A stretch of DNA of 64,000 bases from CAMAXB01 sp964476565 (GTDB lineage Bacteria; Verrucomicrobiota; Verrucomicrobiia; Opitutales; Opitutaceae). The DNA lies in contig CAYZBG010000001.1 of NCBI GenBank assembly GCA_964476565.1, positions 1-64,000 on the forward strand, written 5' to 3'. The notes under the pieces are model-generated. The model searched no databases, was not told where the DNA came from, and saw only the letters and a program-made list of their open reading frames with translations. The first letter of the stretch is position 1. Each line of letters opens with the position of its first letter. A program made the position numbers and the translations under genes. Shown here one piece after another: positions 34,230-42,504 of this stretch.

Positions 34230-36071
34230 TTACCAATCGCGCCCTTTCTCGGCGGGCTTTCCTTTCTGATCTTGCATGAGCTGATAGAGACGGGCGGGGG
34301 AGTCCTGATTGCGCAGCTGCTCCAGCTTCTGAAGCGGGATGGCGAGTTCCGGCCGGGTGGCGGCTTCATTGGTACGTTCCGGCTGGCCGCCGATCTGCTG
34401 GGTTTCGCCCGAAGGTGGGGGCGGGGGCGTTTGCTCGGGCATCTCGCCGAAGGCGGACTGGCCGGCTTGGGGCGGGGGCGGCGTGTTCTCTTCGCCGGAT
34501 TGGTCCTGTTCCGGAGAGGACGGCTGACCGGACGACGACTGCTCCTGCTTGGATTTCTCCTTTTGGTCCTCGCCGGATTTCCCTTCACCGCCTTCGCCGG
34601 GATTCTTTTGCGAGTCCTGATTCTTTTGATCCTCCGGAGGCTGATTCTGGTTCTGCGGTGGCTGGGGCGGTCGGGTAAGCAAGGCTTCGAGTTCGGCGCG
34701 CAACGCCGGCCAGTCCGCGGCCTTGGCATCGAGCGACTCCCCGGCCGTGACGGCCTCCAACGCATCGCGCACCGGGCCCTCCGGCACCGGTTGCCCGGCC
34801 TGCTTGACGCGCTGGCCGAAGGTGGCCGTGGTGCGCGCGAGGTCGGCGTAGTCGCGGGCGGCGAGCGCGGGACGTTCGGCCAGCTGGCCGACCAAGGCGG
34901 AGAGCGGGCCGGCCAGCGTCTCGACTGCGGGAGGCGTCGGGTCGGACTCGGCCGCACCGGCCGGCTGCGGCAGGGCAGCGAGCAATCCGGCCAGCGCGAT
35001 GACGCCCACGGTGGTTCCGGCGGCCGCCGGAGAACGGGAGGGAGTGGGGGTGAGTTTCACGGTTTTGGCGCGAGGATGAACGGGGAACTCCCGCAGGTAA
35101 CTCCAAAGGAGCAGGAGCACGGCCGGGGCCAGCACCCACTGGAAACGTTCGGCGAGGCGGACGCGGCCCTCCTCACGAAACTCGCCGGCGCGTCCGGCCT
35201 CCACGGTTTGACTGATCACCTTGGCGAGGTCGACCCACTGGCTGGCGTCGGTGTAGACGCCCTGCGTCCGCTGGGCGAGGTCGCGGAGTGTTCCGCCTTG
35301 CAGGCGGGTCATGACGACGGCGCCGCGTTCGTCCTTCACGAACGAACCCTCGCCATCGGGAATCATGGCGCCGGGCTCGGTCCCGATGCCGAGGCTGACG
35401 ACGCGGACACCGCGCTCGACCAGTTGCGGCACGAGCGCCTGCCAGTCGTCGTTCTGTGACTCGCCGTCGCTCAGCACAATCAGGTACCGGTCGGCCGTCC
35501 CGCTCGAAGCGAAGGCGGACAAGGAGGTTTCGAGCAGGGCTTTGAAATTGGTGCCGCCTTCGGGCAGGTAGCCCGGATCGAGGGCGGGCAGGAACTCGCG
35601 CAGGATCTCGTAGTCGGCGCTCAGCGGACTTTGGAGAAAGGACGTGCCGGCGAAGACGACGAGACCGACCCGCTCGCCTTCGAGCCGTTCGAGCAGGCTG
35701 GTGATGAGCAGCTTGGCGCGCTCGAGGCGGGACGGCTTTACGTCCTCGGCCAGCATCGAACGCGAAAGGTCGACGGCGATCAGGATCTCGCGCGCCTGGT
35801 CGAAGACGGGCTCTTCGATCCGTCCCCACTGTGGCCGGGCGAGGGCGAGCACGGTCAACGCGAGTCCAAGCGCGAGGCGCCAGCGCACCCGCCGTATCGG
35901 TCGGACCTCATGGGCGGCGTCGGCGAGCACGAGGGTGCGGTGATCCGCTTCAGCGCGCAGGATTTTTGGGCGGGACGCGGCGGCAGCGCGGCGCCGGACG
36001 AAGACGTCGAGCGCGACGAGCGCGAGAGGTACGGCGAGAAACCAAAGGGCGTGGGGCCAATAAACGCTCAT
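34230..36071 (-). CDS. batB: BatB-BatC-like fusion: VWA membrane protein with low-complexity tail
   Basis: Residues 1-330 are BatB. There is an N-terminal membrane helix, a second at about 60-77, and a VWA domain with the MIDAS start DLSRSMLAEDV and the TSFLQSPLSADY and LSDGES segments, then a closing helix near 315. Residues about 345-613 are BatC-like. They contain one more hydrophobic stretch, a helical part, and a strongly acidic Pro/Gln/Glu/Lys-rich tail, ending in QKLEQLRNQDSPARLYQLMQ. The MIDAS is DxSRS instead of DxSGS, so the Gly is lost. I chose the ATG at 36071, which overlaps the batA stop (ATGA). Confidence 0.85.
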   Translation of the reverse strand: MSVYWPHALWFLAVPLALVALDVFVRRRAAAASRPKILRAEADHRTLVLADAAHEVRPIRRVRWRLALGLALTVLALARPQWGRIEEPVFDQAREILIAVDLSRSMLAEDVKPSRLERAKLLITSLLERLEGERVGLVVFAGTSFLQSPLSADYEILREFLPALDPGYLPEGGTNFKALLETSLSAFASSGTADRYLIVLSDGESQNDDWQALVPQLVERGVRVVSLGIGTEPGAMIPDGEGSFVKDERGAVVMTRLQGGTLRDLAQRTQGVYTDASQWVDLAKVISQTVEAGRAGEFREEGRVRLAERFQWVLAPAVLLLLWSYLREFPVHPRAKTVKLTPTPSRSPAAAGTTVGVIALAGLLAALPQPAGAAESDPTPPAVETLAGPLSALVGQLAERPALAARDYADLARTTATFGQRVKQAGQPVPEGPVRDALEAVTAGESLDAKAADWPALRAELEALLTRPPQPPQNQNQPPEDQKNQDSQKNPGEGGEGKSGEDQKEKSKQEQSSSGQPSSPEQDQSGEENTPPPPQAGQSAFGEMPEQTPPPPPSGETQQIGGQPERTNEAATRPELAIPLQKLEQLRNQDSPARLYQLMQDQKGKPAEKGRDW

Positions 36072-37087
36072 GTCCGGCCCTCCGTGGGAGTGCGCAGGCG
36101 CGCAGTCAGCGCGCCCAGGCAAAGCAGGGCGCTTCCTGGAATGGCAAACCAGCCGAACAACTCCGACGCGATCAGGTAGGACTTGGCCTGGAATTCGATC
36201 TTCTTGGCCTGGTCGATGGCGTTGAACGCTTCGGTGACGGTCTGTTCGTCGTCGGCGCGGAAGTAGCGCCCGCCGGTCTGTCGTGCGATGTCACGCAGGG
36301 CGCCTTCGTCGAGGTCAGACTGCATTCTGCTGTACGTGATGATGCGGCCATTGTCATCGAACACCGGAAAAGGCACGAGGCCGTCGCGGCCGGCGCCGAT
36401 GGTGTAGACCGGCACACCCCGACTGCGGGCAATCTCGGTCGCCTGCACCGGCGTGAGCGAGCCGCGGTTGTTTGCCCCGTCGGTGAGCAGGATCACGAAG
36501 CCGCCTTTGCGGCCGGTGGCGGCGTCACGTTCCGCCTGAGTGAGGCGCGTGAGCGCGACACCGAGACCGTCACCGATGGCGGTGCCTTCCTCGATGAGGC
36601 CGATCTTCAGGCGGTCCACCTGGCGTCGCAGCCAGTCGTGATCGAAGGTGAGTGGCGCCAAGGTGTAGGCGCGACCGGAGAACACGACGATGCCGATGCG
36701 ATCGTTGGGTCGGTTGGTGATGAAGGCTTGGATCACCGGCTTGATCGCCTGCAGGCGGTTCATCCGCTTGCCGTCGCGTTCGTAATCCTCCGCCAGCATC
36801 GATCCGGACAAGTCGATGGAGAGCAGGATGTCGTAGCCTTCCGAGCGTACCTCGCGTCGGTCCTGAACATGTTGCGGACGGGCGAGGCTGACGATCAGAA
36901 GGACAAGACCGGCGCCGGCAAGGAACGCGGGCCAGCGCGAGGTCTGGGCGAGGCTGGGCCGGTGCCAGGCGGCGGCAAACGGGACGAGCAGCACCGGCAC
37001 GCGGCGCCGGCTGCGCAGCCAGACGACCAGCGGAATGATCGCCAGAAGCAGGAACCAGAGCGGATCTTTGAACGCGTACGGGCCCAT
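36068..37087 (-). CDS. batA: BatA-like VWA membrane protein
   Basis: The 339-residue protein has the BatA plan: FKDPLWFLLLAIIPLVVWLRSRR as the first membrane helix, a second at about 54-70, and a VWA domain with a full MIDAS (SIDLSGSMLAEDY). VVFSGRAYTLAPLT and LTDGANNRGSLTP are conserved, and a C-terminal membrane helix (about 310-330) follows. VWA domains bind metal and protein partners. BatA is encoded next to MoxR ATPases and is linked in other bacteria to oxidative-stress tolerance and envelope integrity. Its stop overlaps the batB/C start. Confidence 0.9.
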   Translation of the reverse strand: MGPYAFKDPLWFLLLAIIPLVVWLRSRRRVPVLLVPFAAAWHRPSLAQTSRWPAFLAGAGLVLLIVSLARPQHVQDRREVRSEGYDILLSIDLSGSMLAEDYERDGKRMNRLQAIKPVIQAFITNRPNDRIGIVVFSGRAYTLAPLTFDHDWLRRQVDRLKIGLIEEGTAIGDGLGVALTRLTQAERDAATGRKGGFVILLTDGANNRGSLTPVQATEIARSRGVPVYTIGAGRDGLVPFPVFDDNGRIITYSRMQSDLDEGALRDIARQTGGRYFRADDEQTVTEAFNAIDQAKKIEFQAKSYLIASELFGWFAIPGSALLCLGALTARLRTPTEGRT

Positions 37088-37090
37088 GGC

Positions 37091-37993
37091 TCAGTGCGGC
37101 GCGCGCATGCGCTGGTGGAAGAAACGCACGAGGGCATCGAGTCGATTCTCGTCGGTTCCCACGTGCAGGCGGCTGAACGGATCGGGGAACAACTCGTGCC
37201 ACGCGCGAGCCCGTTCGTCGCGCCAAGCGGCATGCGCGGCGCGCTCGGCTGGCGAGCCTTCGAGGGTGACGAGACGGCCGGCCAGCGGATCGTACGCGGC
37301 GAAGCGGCCGCCCGACGGCAGCTCCCGTTCCCACGGGTCCTCCACACGAAAGCCCATGGTCTGGTAGCGGCGTCGCATCACCGCCCAGCCGTCCGGCGCG
37401 GGTCGGGGCGCAAAGTCGCCCAGCCAGATCAGAATGCTGTGTTTGGGCGCCGCCTTGGCGAGCAACCGCCAGGGGATTTCCGCCGCGGCGGTGCCTTGCG
37501 CGGTCAACGTCGGCGCCGGCTGGGCCAGCAATGAGGCCGCGGCGTGCATGATTTGCCCCCGGCCCCGCACCGGCTCGCGGAAGGTGTAGCCGCCCGGAGC
37601 CGCGTGCACGAAGCCAACCCGGTCCCGGTTGACGGCGCCCAGCATCATGACGAGACCGCCGAGTTCGAGCAGCGCCTCGCGTTTCGAGATCGCGCCGGAG
37701 CCGAACTGCAGGCTGGGCGTGTCTTCGAACAGAACGAGAAACGTGATCTCCCGCTCCTCGACGAACTTCTTGCGGAAGGGTTCGCCGAGCCGGGCGGTCA
37801 CATTCCAATCGATGTCACGGATGTCGTCGCCGAACTCGTACTTGACCACCTGGTCGAACTCCATGCCCCGTCCGCGGAACGCCGACCGGTACTCGCCGCT
37901 CAGCACGTTCTCAACCGCATGACGCACGCGCCACTCCAGCTGGCGCAGGATCGACAGCGACGACGAGGTGGCGAGGACGGCGGGGCGGGTCAC
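37091..37993 (-). CDS. DUF58 protein of the MoxR-Bat operon
   Basis: The 300-residue protein is a VWA-like DUF58 member. The hallmark is YEFGDDIRDIDWNVTARLG at about residues 47-65, followed by the VLFEDTPSL strand. I chose the GTG at 37993 as start because earlier in-frame codons lie inside moxR, and the first conserved helix (SILRQLEWRVRHAV) follows about 12 residues later. It sits 37 bp after moxR and 3 bp before batA. DUF58 proteins are the usual bridge between MoxR and Bat in these operons. Confidence 0.85.
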   Translation of the reverse strand: MTRPAVLATSSSLSILRQLEWRVRHAVENVLSGEYRSAFRGRGMEFDQVVKYEFGDDIRDIDWNVTARLGEPFRKKFVEEREITFLVLFEDTPSLQFGSGAISKREALLELGGLVMMLGAVNRDRVGFVHAAPGGYTFREPVRGRGQIMHAAASLLAQPAPTLTAQGTAAAEIPWRLLAKAAPKHSILIWLGDFAPRPAPDGWAVMRRRYQTMGFRVEDPWERELPSGGRFAAYDPLAGRLVTLEGSPAERAAHAAWRDERARAWHELFPDPFSRLHVGTDENRLDALVRFFHQRMRAPH

Positions 37994-38030
37994 GGACGTT
38001 AACGAAGGCGGCAGGCGTTGCGGCGGGCGC

Positions 38031-39044
38031 TCAGGCGCCGGCGGGGACGGGCGTCTTTTCCAAGACCTGGCCGATGATCGAATCCGCGGTCTGGGCGGCC
38101 GCCTCGGCTTCGTAGGTGAGTCCAATGCGATGGCGCAGGACATCGGTGGCGACGTCCTGAAGCACGGCCGGGCTGACGAAGTCGAAACCGCGCAACCACG
38201 CGAGGGCACGACCGGCCTGGTACAGGGCAAGCGACGCACGGGGCGATGCACCGAAGTTGAGCAGCTTGTAACCCTTGCTGTCGGGCGTGGTAAGTGCGCG
38301 GGTGCCGCGCACGAGCGCGATGATGTAGGCCTCCATCGCCGGGGAGAGATGGATGCGGTCGACCTCGTGGCGCAGGCCAAGCAATTCCTCGCCTGAGGAG
38401 ACCGGCGCCAGGGCGGGGGCTTTGGTTACCTGTCCCCAGCGCTGCATCATCAGCGCCTCCTCGTCCATCGACGGATAGTCGACGAGCAACTTGAACAGGA
38501 AGCGGTCGACCTGCGCCTCGGGCAGTGGGTAGGTGCCTTCCTGCTCGACGGGGTTCTGCGTGGCCATGACGAAGAACGGCTTCGGCAGCGGATGGGTCTG
38601 GCCGCCGATCGTCACCTGCCGCTCCTGCATGGCCTCGAGCAGGGCGCTCTGCACCTTGGCAGGCGCGCGGTTGATTTCGTCGGCAAGGACCAGATTGGCG
38701 AAGATCGGTCCGCGATGGGACGTGAACTCGCCGGTCTTGGGCTGGAAGATCATGGTGCCAACCACGTCGCTGGGCAGGAGGTCAGGCGTAAACTGGATGC
38801 GCTCGAACTGCACCCCGAGGGCGGTGCCCAGGGACTTGATCAGGAGCGTCTTCGCCAGTCCGGGCATGCCCTCGAGCAGCACATGGCCATTGGCCAGCAA
38901 CGCCACCAACAGGCGTTCGATGACGTCGTCCTGGCCGATGACGGCCTTGCCGATTTCGTCGCGGAGTTTTTGGGACCAGGCGGGACCAGTGATCATGCGG
39001 GAGGAAAGGGTGGTGGGAACCGGGGCGGCGGAGGAATGACTCAC
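38031..39044 (-). CDS. moxR: MoxR-family AAA+ ATPase
   Basis: The 337-residue AAA+ chaperone of the MoxR family has Walker A GMPGLAKT, Walker B VLADEINRAP, the sensor ATQNP with VEQEGTYPLPEAQVDRF, and the C-terminal lid. MoxR proteins remodel or insert metals into partners, classically VWA proteins such as those in the same operon. It is first in a five-gene unit. I give the GTG at 39044, because the 16 extra codons have coding-like base use. An ATG at 38996 is an alternative that gives 321 residues. Confidence 0.93.
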   Translation of the reverse strand: MSHSSAAPVPTTLSSRMITGPAWSQKLRDEIGKAVIGQDDVIERLLVALLANGHVLLEGMPGLAKTLLIKSLGTALGVQFERIQFTPDLLPSDVVGTMIFQPKTGEFTSHRGPIFANLVLADEINRAPAKVQSALLEAMQERQVTIGGQTHPLPKPFFVMATQNPVEQEGTYPLPEAQVDRFLFKLLVDYPSMDEEALMMQRWGQVTKAPALAPVSSGEELLGLRHEVDRIHLSPAMEAYIIALVRGTRALTTPDSKGYKLLNFGASPRASLALYQAGRALAWLRGFDFVSPAVLQDVATDVLRHRIGLTYEAEAAAQTADSIIGQVLEKTPVPAGA

Positions 39045-39083
39045 TTGCGGGGAAAGTGTTTCGCTGAGAGAAGGGCGTGCAAC

Positions 39084-39473
39084 ATGGATTTACCAACCGA
39101 AATCGGCCAGCGACTGGCCGCCCTCGGCATCCGGGCGGAGGAGGTGACCGAACGCTTCGTGCGCGGTTCCGGTCCCGGCGGACAGAAGGTGAACAAGACT
39201 TCGTCCACCGTGTGGCTCCGTCATGCGGCCTCGGGCACCGAGGTGCGCTGCCAGCGCGAACGGTCGCAGGCTGTCAATCGGGCCGTCGCCTGGGCCGAAT
39301 TGTGCGACCGCCTCGAATCCCGCCAGCGCCTTGCGCAAGCCGAGCGGATCGACGCCCAGGAACGGGAGCGCCGGCGCAACCGCAAGCGCAGCGCCCGGCA
39401 AAAGGCTCGGCTCGTTGCGGGCAAACGCCACCGGTCGGCCGTGAAGGAGCGGCGAGGGCGAGTCAGGGATTGA
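39084..39473 (+). CDS. Release-factor-like ribosome rescue protein (GGQ domain only)
   Basis: The 129-residue protein consists of a single RF-1 catalytic domain with GSGPGGQKVNKTSS, whose GGQ triggers peptidyl-tRNA hydrolysis. A basic, Arg/Lys-rich helical tail follows. It lacks the codon-recognition domains of RF1/RF2, so it should act on stalled ribosomes, as ArfB or the mitochondrial C12orf65 type does. The basic tail would sit in the empty mRNA channel. The ATG at 39084 starts 39 bp from the divergent moxR gene. Confidence 0.85.
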   Translation: MDLPTEIGQRLAALGIRAEEVTERFVRGSGPGGQKVNKTSSTVWLRHAASGTEVRCQRERSQAVNRAVAWAELCDRLESRQRLAQAERIDAQERERRRNRKRSARQKARLVAGKRHRSAVKERRGRVRD

Positions 39474-39491
39474 GTCCGGGGTCTTCAACCG

Positions 39492-40037
39492 ATGAAGCTG
39501 ATCGGGCACATGGAACGGTACGTTGCGGTCTGGGCGCTGCTGGCGCTGGCGGGATGCGCCAGCGTGGCTCCGCGCTCTGCAGGCCCTGTGCCGGACCGTG
39601 GGGGGCATGAAAAGGTTGCGTCCGTGACCACCGAGACGCCGTCACCCGCGCCGGCGTCGGAACCGTCTCGGGCTGCATCAGTTCCGGCACCCGTTCAGCC
39701 GGAGTCGTCGGCGGCGGGTCCGGCTCCGGCCGTATTGCCCGCGCCGGTAGCGCCGGAGACCCGACCGGCTGACGGCGACCTCCGGGTGCTGATCGAGTCG
39801 CAACCGTCGGGTGCCACCGTGGTGATCAACGGGCGCACGGCGGGTCGCACCCCCTACACGATGACGGTGGCGGGGACCGGCCGGGGCTTTTTCCGCGAGG
39901 AGCAGGCCGTCCGGGTCCGTTTTATTGCCACCCAGGCGTCGGAGGTGTCCGCGACGGTAGAGGAGGTCTTCGCTCCCACGGACCGGGTGCCCGTCCGGGT
40001 CGTCTTCACACCGGAGGGAGCGCGGCGATTCTGGTGA
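39492..40037 (+). CDS. PEGA-domain lipoprotein
   Basis: The 181-residue protein has a lipoprotein signal (LLALAGC, lipidated Cys22), then a Pro/Ala/Ser-rich spacer of about 70 residues. It ends with a PEGA domain: DLRVLIESQPSGATVVINGRTAGRTPYTMTV at about residues 96-125. PEGA domains are small beta-sandwiches found in surface-associated proteins, some with roles in wall or sugar binding. The spacer would let the domain reach out from the membrane. An exported histidine phosphatase gene follows within 42 bp. Confidence 0.82.
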   Translation: MKLIGHMERYVAVWALLALAGCASVAPRSAGPVPDRGGHEKVASVTTETPSPAPASEPSRAASVPAPVQPESSAAGPAPAVLPAPVAPETRPADGDLRVLIESQPSGATVVINGRTAGRTPYTMTVAGTGRGFFREEQAVRVRFIATQASEVSATVEEVFAPTDRVPVRVVFTPEGARRFW

Positions 40038-40078
40038 CCGCCCTTGCGCGGCGGGCGCGCCGCGGCAACGTGAACCCC

Positions 40079-40672
40079 ATGCCGATAAACGTCGTGACTG
40101 CGCGCAAGGCAGGCTTGATCGGGCTGGTGCTGGCGCTCGCGGTGGGAGCGTGGGCCAGCGAGCGGCCGGTGCCTACGTACGAACTGGACCGGCCTGGCAC
40201 CGTGGTGGTGTTGCGCCATGCTTTGGCGCCGGGCGTGGGTGATCCGGAGGGTTTCGATCTGAACGACTGCGTCACGCAACGAAACCTGAGCGACGCCGGC
40301 CGGGCCCAGGCGCGAACGATCGGCGCACGCCTGCGCCAGCACGGTGCCCGGACCGCGAAAGTCTACACCAGCGCCTGGTGCCGCTGCCGCGAGACGGCGA
40401 CGCTGCTCGGCTTTGGCGAGCCGGAGGTGCTCCCGGCGTTGAACTCGTTCTTCGCCGACGCATCGCTGCGCGAACCGACCATGCGGGCGCTCCGGGCTTT
40501 TCTCCAGAACCTGCCGGTGGACGGCGGGCTCGTCATCTTGGTGACCCATCAGGTCAACATCACCGAACTCACCCGGAGCTATCCTGCCTCCGGGGATGGC
40601 GTGATCCTTCGCCTGAACGGCACGGAGAAACCGCGGATCGACGGCTTCCTGCGCGAGCCACGCGAACCGTGA
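40079..40672 (+). CDS. Exported histidine phosphatase superfamily protein
   Basis: The 197-residue protein has an N-terminal hydrophobic signal (AGLIGLVLALAVGAWA) and then the RHG-type phosphatase domain. The catalytic motif is LRHALAPG with Arg46 and His47. LSDAGRAQARTIGARL follows, and the second catalytic histidine is in VTHQVNI. The Ser or Gly after the first RH is Ala. Exported members remove phosphate from unknown periplasmic substrates. The ATG at 40079 was chosen for the signal peptide. Its stop nearly touches that of the convergent PEP-CTERM gene. Confidence 0.8.
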   Translation: MPINVVTARKAGLIGLVLALAVGAWASERPVPTYELDRPGTVVVLRHALAPGVGDPEGFDLNDCVTQRNLSDAGRAQARTIGARLRQHGARTAKVYTSAWCRCRETATLLGFGEPEVLPALNSFFADASLREPTMRALRAFLQNLPVDGGLVILVTHQVNITELTRSYPASGDGVILRLNGTEKPRIDGFLREPREP

Positions 40673-40673
40673 C

Positions 40674-41462
40674 TCAACGGCGTCGCCGCCGCTTTCGCCA
40701 AGCCATCGCGCCGGCGGCTCCGCTCCCGAGCAGCAGCAAGCTGATCGTGCTGGGCTCCGGCACGGCGGCGAACGACACAAAGTTGGAAAGCAGATCGTAG
40801 TTCTCGGCGGTCGCCCACGTGTTGTGGAACACGTTCGCATCCGCCACCACCAACACCGCGCCGGACCCGACCTTGAGATCGTTGGAGGCGAAGTAACCGG
40901 CGGCGATCTGCCCGCCGCTGAACTGCGCGAGCGGCTTGAAAGCGTCGGGCAGCCCGGTCAATCCGCCCTGCGCGATGCCCGCGAGCGAAGTGACGGTGCC
41001 GAACGGGCCGTTCGAGATCGGGTTCCCCGTCGGGTTGATCACGCTCAGGGTGGACTGCTGATAAGTGCCGGCGGTGTTGAGCCCGAAGGGAGAGAGGAAG
41101 CTTCGATTGGCCGACGCAAGCGCGTCGAGTGTGTTGTTATCCGTCAGCAGGACGGCGAACCCGCCGCGGTCCACGAACGCGCGCAGTGCGTCCTGTTCGG
41201 CGATCGTCAGGGTGTTGATGGCGGTGACGTTGCTGGACGGCGACATAAGCACCACGCCGGCGGCCGAGGAGAAGACGGCATCGCTGAGACTCGAGGTGAA
41301 GGAGAAGGTGGCGTTGGGCAGCGCGTCGACAATCGCGGTGCGGACGCCCGATTGCGCGGCGAGGTTGTAGCTGCCACCCCGATCGGTGTCGAAACCCACG
41401 ATCACCTGGCCCAGCGCGCAGGCTGCGGTTGAGAGAAACAGGAGGAGTCCGATTGGTTTCAT
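40674..41462 (-). CDS. PEP-CTERM anchored exported protein
   Basis: The 262-residue protein has a signal peptide (MKPIGLLLFLSTAACALG) and a typical C-terminal PEP-CTERM sorting signal: VPEPSTISLLLLGSG, a short hydrophobic helix and an RKRRRRR tail. The signal is cut by exosortase for export to the surface. The body resembles a Rossmann-like fold of the DUF4350/GATase type (FDTDRGGSYN, LRAFVDRGGFAVLLTDNN). No exosortase gene is in the window. I chose the ATG at 41462 over a GTG two codons before. Confidence 0.82.
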   Translation of the reverse strand: MKPIGLLLFLSTAACALGQVIVGFDTDRGGSYNLAAQSGVRTAIVDALPNATFSFTSSLSDAVFSSAAGVVLMSPSSNVTAINTLTIAEQDALRAFVDRGGFAVLLTDNNTLDALASANRSFLSPFGLNTAGTYQQSTLSVINPTGNPISNGPFGTVTSLAGIAQGGLTGLPDAFKPLAQFSGGQIAAGYFASNDLKVGSGAVLVVADANVFHNTWATAENYDLLSNFVSFAAVPEPSTISLLLLGSGAAGAMAWRKRRRRR

Positions 41463-41537
41463 AGGCACAGCATCCGCTTTCGGACGTTCGGACAGTAACG
41501 TTCGATGCGAGGAGATACGAGCCTGAAATCCGGTGGC

Positions 41538-41840
41538 TCAGGCGCTGAGTATCACGAGGTAGCGGACCGGTGCCGGGCTGTGGTTGCGCAGCCCGTGGAG
41601 CTGGCTCGGATTGAAGACCGCACCTTCGCCCGCCTTCAGAACCTGCTGTGCCTCGCCCAGTTCAAGCGTGAGCTCGCCCTCGATCACGTGCACCGCTTCG
41701 CAGCCTCCGTGCTGATGAGGCGGGTGCGACCGCTGGCCGCCCGCCACCTCGGAAATGTGGTATCGCAGCGGTTCGCCGGTGAGATTTGAGTCCACAAAGC
41801 AGCGCGAGACGCCTTTAACTGGCTTTCCGGTTGTGAGCAT
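41538..41840 (-). CDS. Single-domain cupin
   Basis: The 100-residue protein is a small cupin. HPPHQHGGCEAVHVIEGELTLEL contains the metal-binding His-x-His...Glu motif 1, and GAVFNPSQLHGLRN has the histidine of motif 2. Such proteins fold as one beta-barrel that binds a metal. Functions range from sugar isomerase to sensor, and I cannot assign one. I chose the ATG at 41840; a start at 41870 is possible. A second cupin gene is divergent, with 34 bp between the starts. Confidence 0.8.
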   Translation of the reverse strand: MLTTGKPVKGVSRCFVDSNLTGEPLRYHISEVAGGQRSHPPHQHGGCEAVHVIEGELTLELGEAQQVLKAGEGAVFNPSQLHGLRNHSPAPVRYLVILSA

Positions 41841-41874
41841 GCATGCGGCATACGTCTGCGCCCGGGCCACTTCA

Positions 41875-42441
41875 ATGGAAACTCCACGTTCTCCCCTCGT
41901 GCTAGATCCCGCCGTGGTGTCTGCTGATGTCGTCGCGCGGCACCTTGGCTTGGAGCCGCTCGACCAGGAGGGCGGCTGGTTTCGCCGGACGTACGTCTCG
42001 GACCTGGCCTGGCCACCGGGTACGTTGCCGGCGATCTACGAAGGCCGGCGGCAGGCGGCCTCGGCGATCTATGCGTTGTTCACTCCGGACGGTTTTTCGG
42101 CGATGCACCGTCTGATTACCGACGAGATCTGGTGCTTCCATGCGGGCGATCCACTCGAGTCGCTCCGTCTCCATCCCGACGGTGCGTTCGAATGGGTTCG
42201 TCTCGGCCTCGCGGTGGGGGAGGGACAACGTCCGCAGGACGTGGTGATGGGCCATGTCTGGCAGGGCACGCGCCTGGCGGCCGGGGGAAGATGGGCCCTT
42301 GTGTCCTGTGTGATGGCGCCCGAGTTTGCTTGGGCTGACTTCGAGTTGGGCGATCGGGCGGCCCTCATCGGCAGGTTTCCCGAGGCCGCGGAGGGCATTG
42401 CGGCGCTGACGCGCGACGTTCCTCCGGTGGGCCAGCGCTGA
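41875..42441 (+). CDS. Cupin_5 (DUF985) family protein
   Basis: The 188-residue protein matches Cupin_5: HLGLEPLDQEGGWFRRTY at the N-terminus (EGG-F-R is typical), ASAIYALFTPDGFSAMHRL, DEIWCFHAGDPLESLRL, and VSCVMAPEFAWADFELGDR near the end. The family is of unknown function with a sugar- or metal-binding cupin fold. It is divergent from another, unrelated cupin gene and the pair shares a very short promoter region. Confidence 0.85.
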   Translation: METPRSPLVLDPAVVSADVVARHLGLEPLDQEGGWFRRTYVSDLAWPPGTLPAIYEGRRQAASAIYALFTPDGFSAMHRLITDEIWCFHAGDPLESLRLHPDGAFEWVRLGLAVGEGQRPQDVVMGHVWQGTRLAAGGRWALVSCVMAPEFAWADFELGDRAALIGRFPEAAEGIAALTRDVPPVGQR

Positions 42442-42504
42442 CGGTGCGGCGGCCTGGCTGATTTTTGAGCTCTGTTTTTGGCGTGGGCCCGGCATGGTGA
42501 GGGC

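Noticed and set aside
31655..34279. Long open frame antisense to batD/E
   Set aside because: It is rich in Gly, Arg and Ala with no recognisable domain and lies wholly over the batD/E gene and the end of the Nudix gene.
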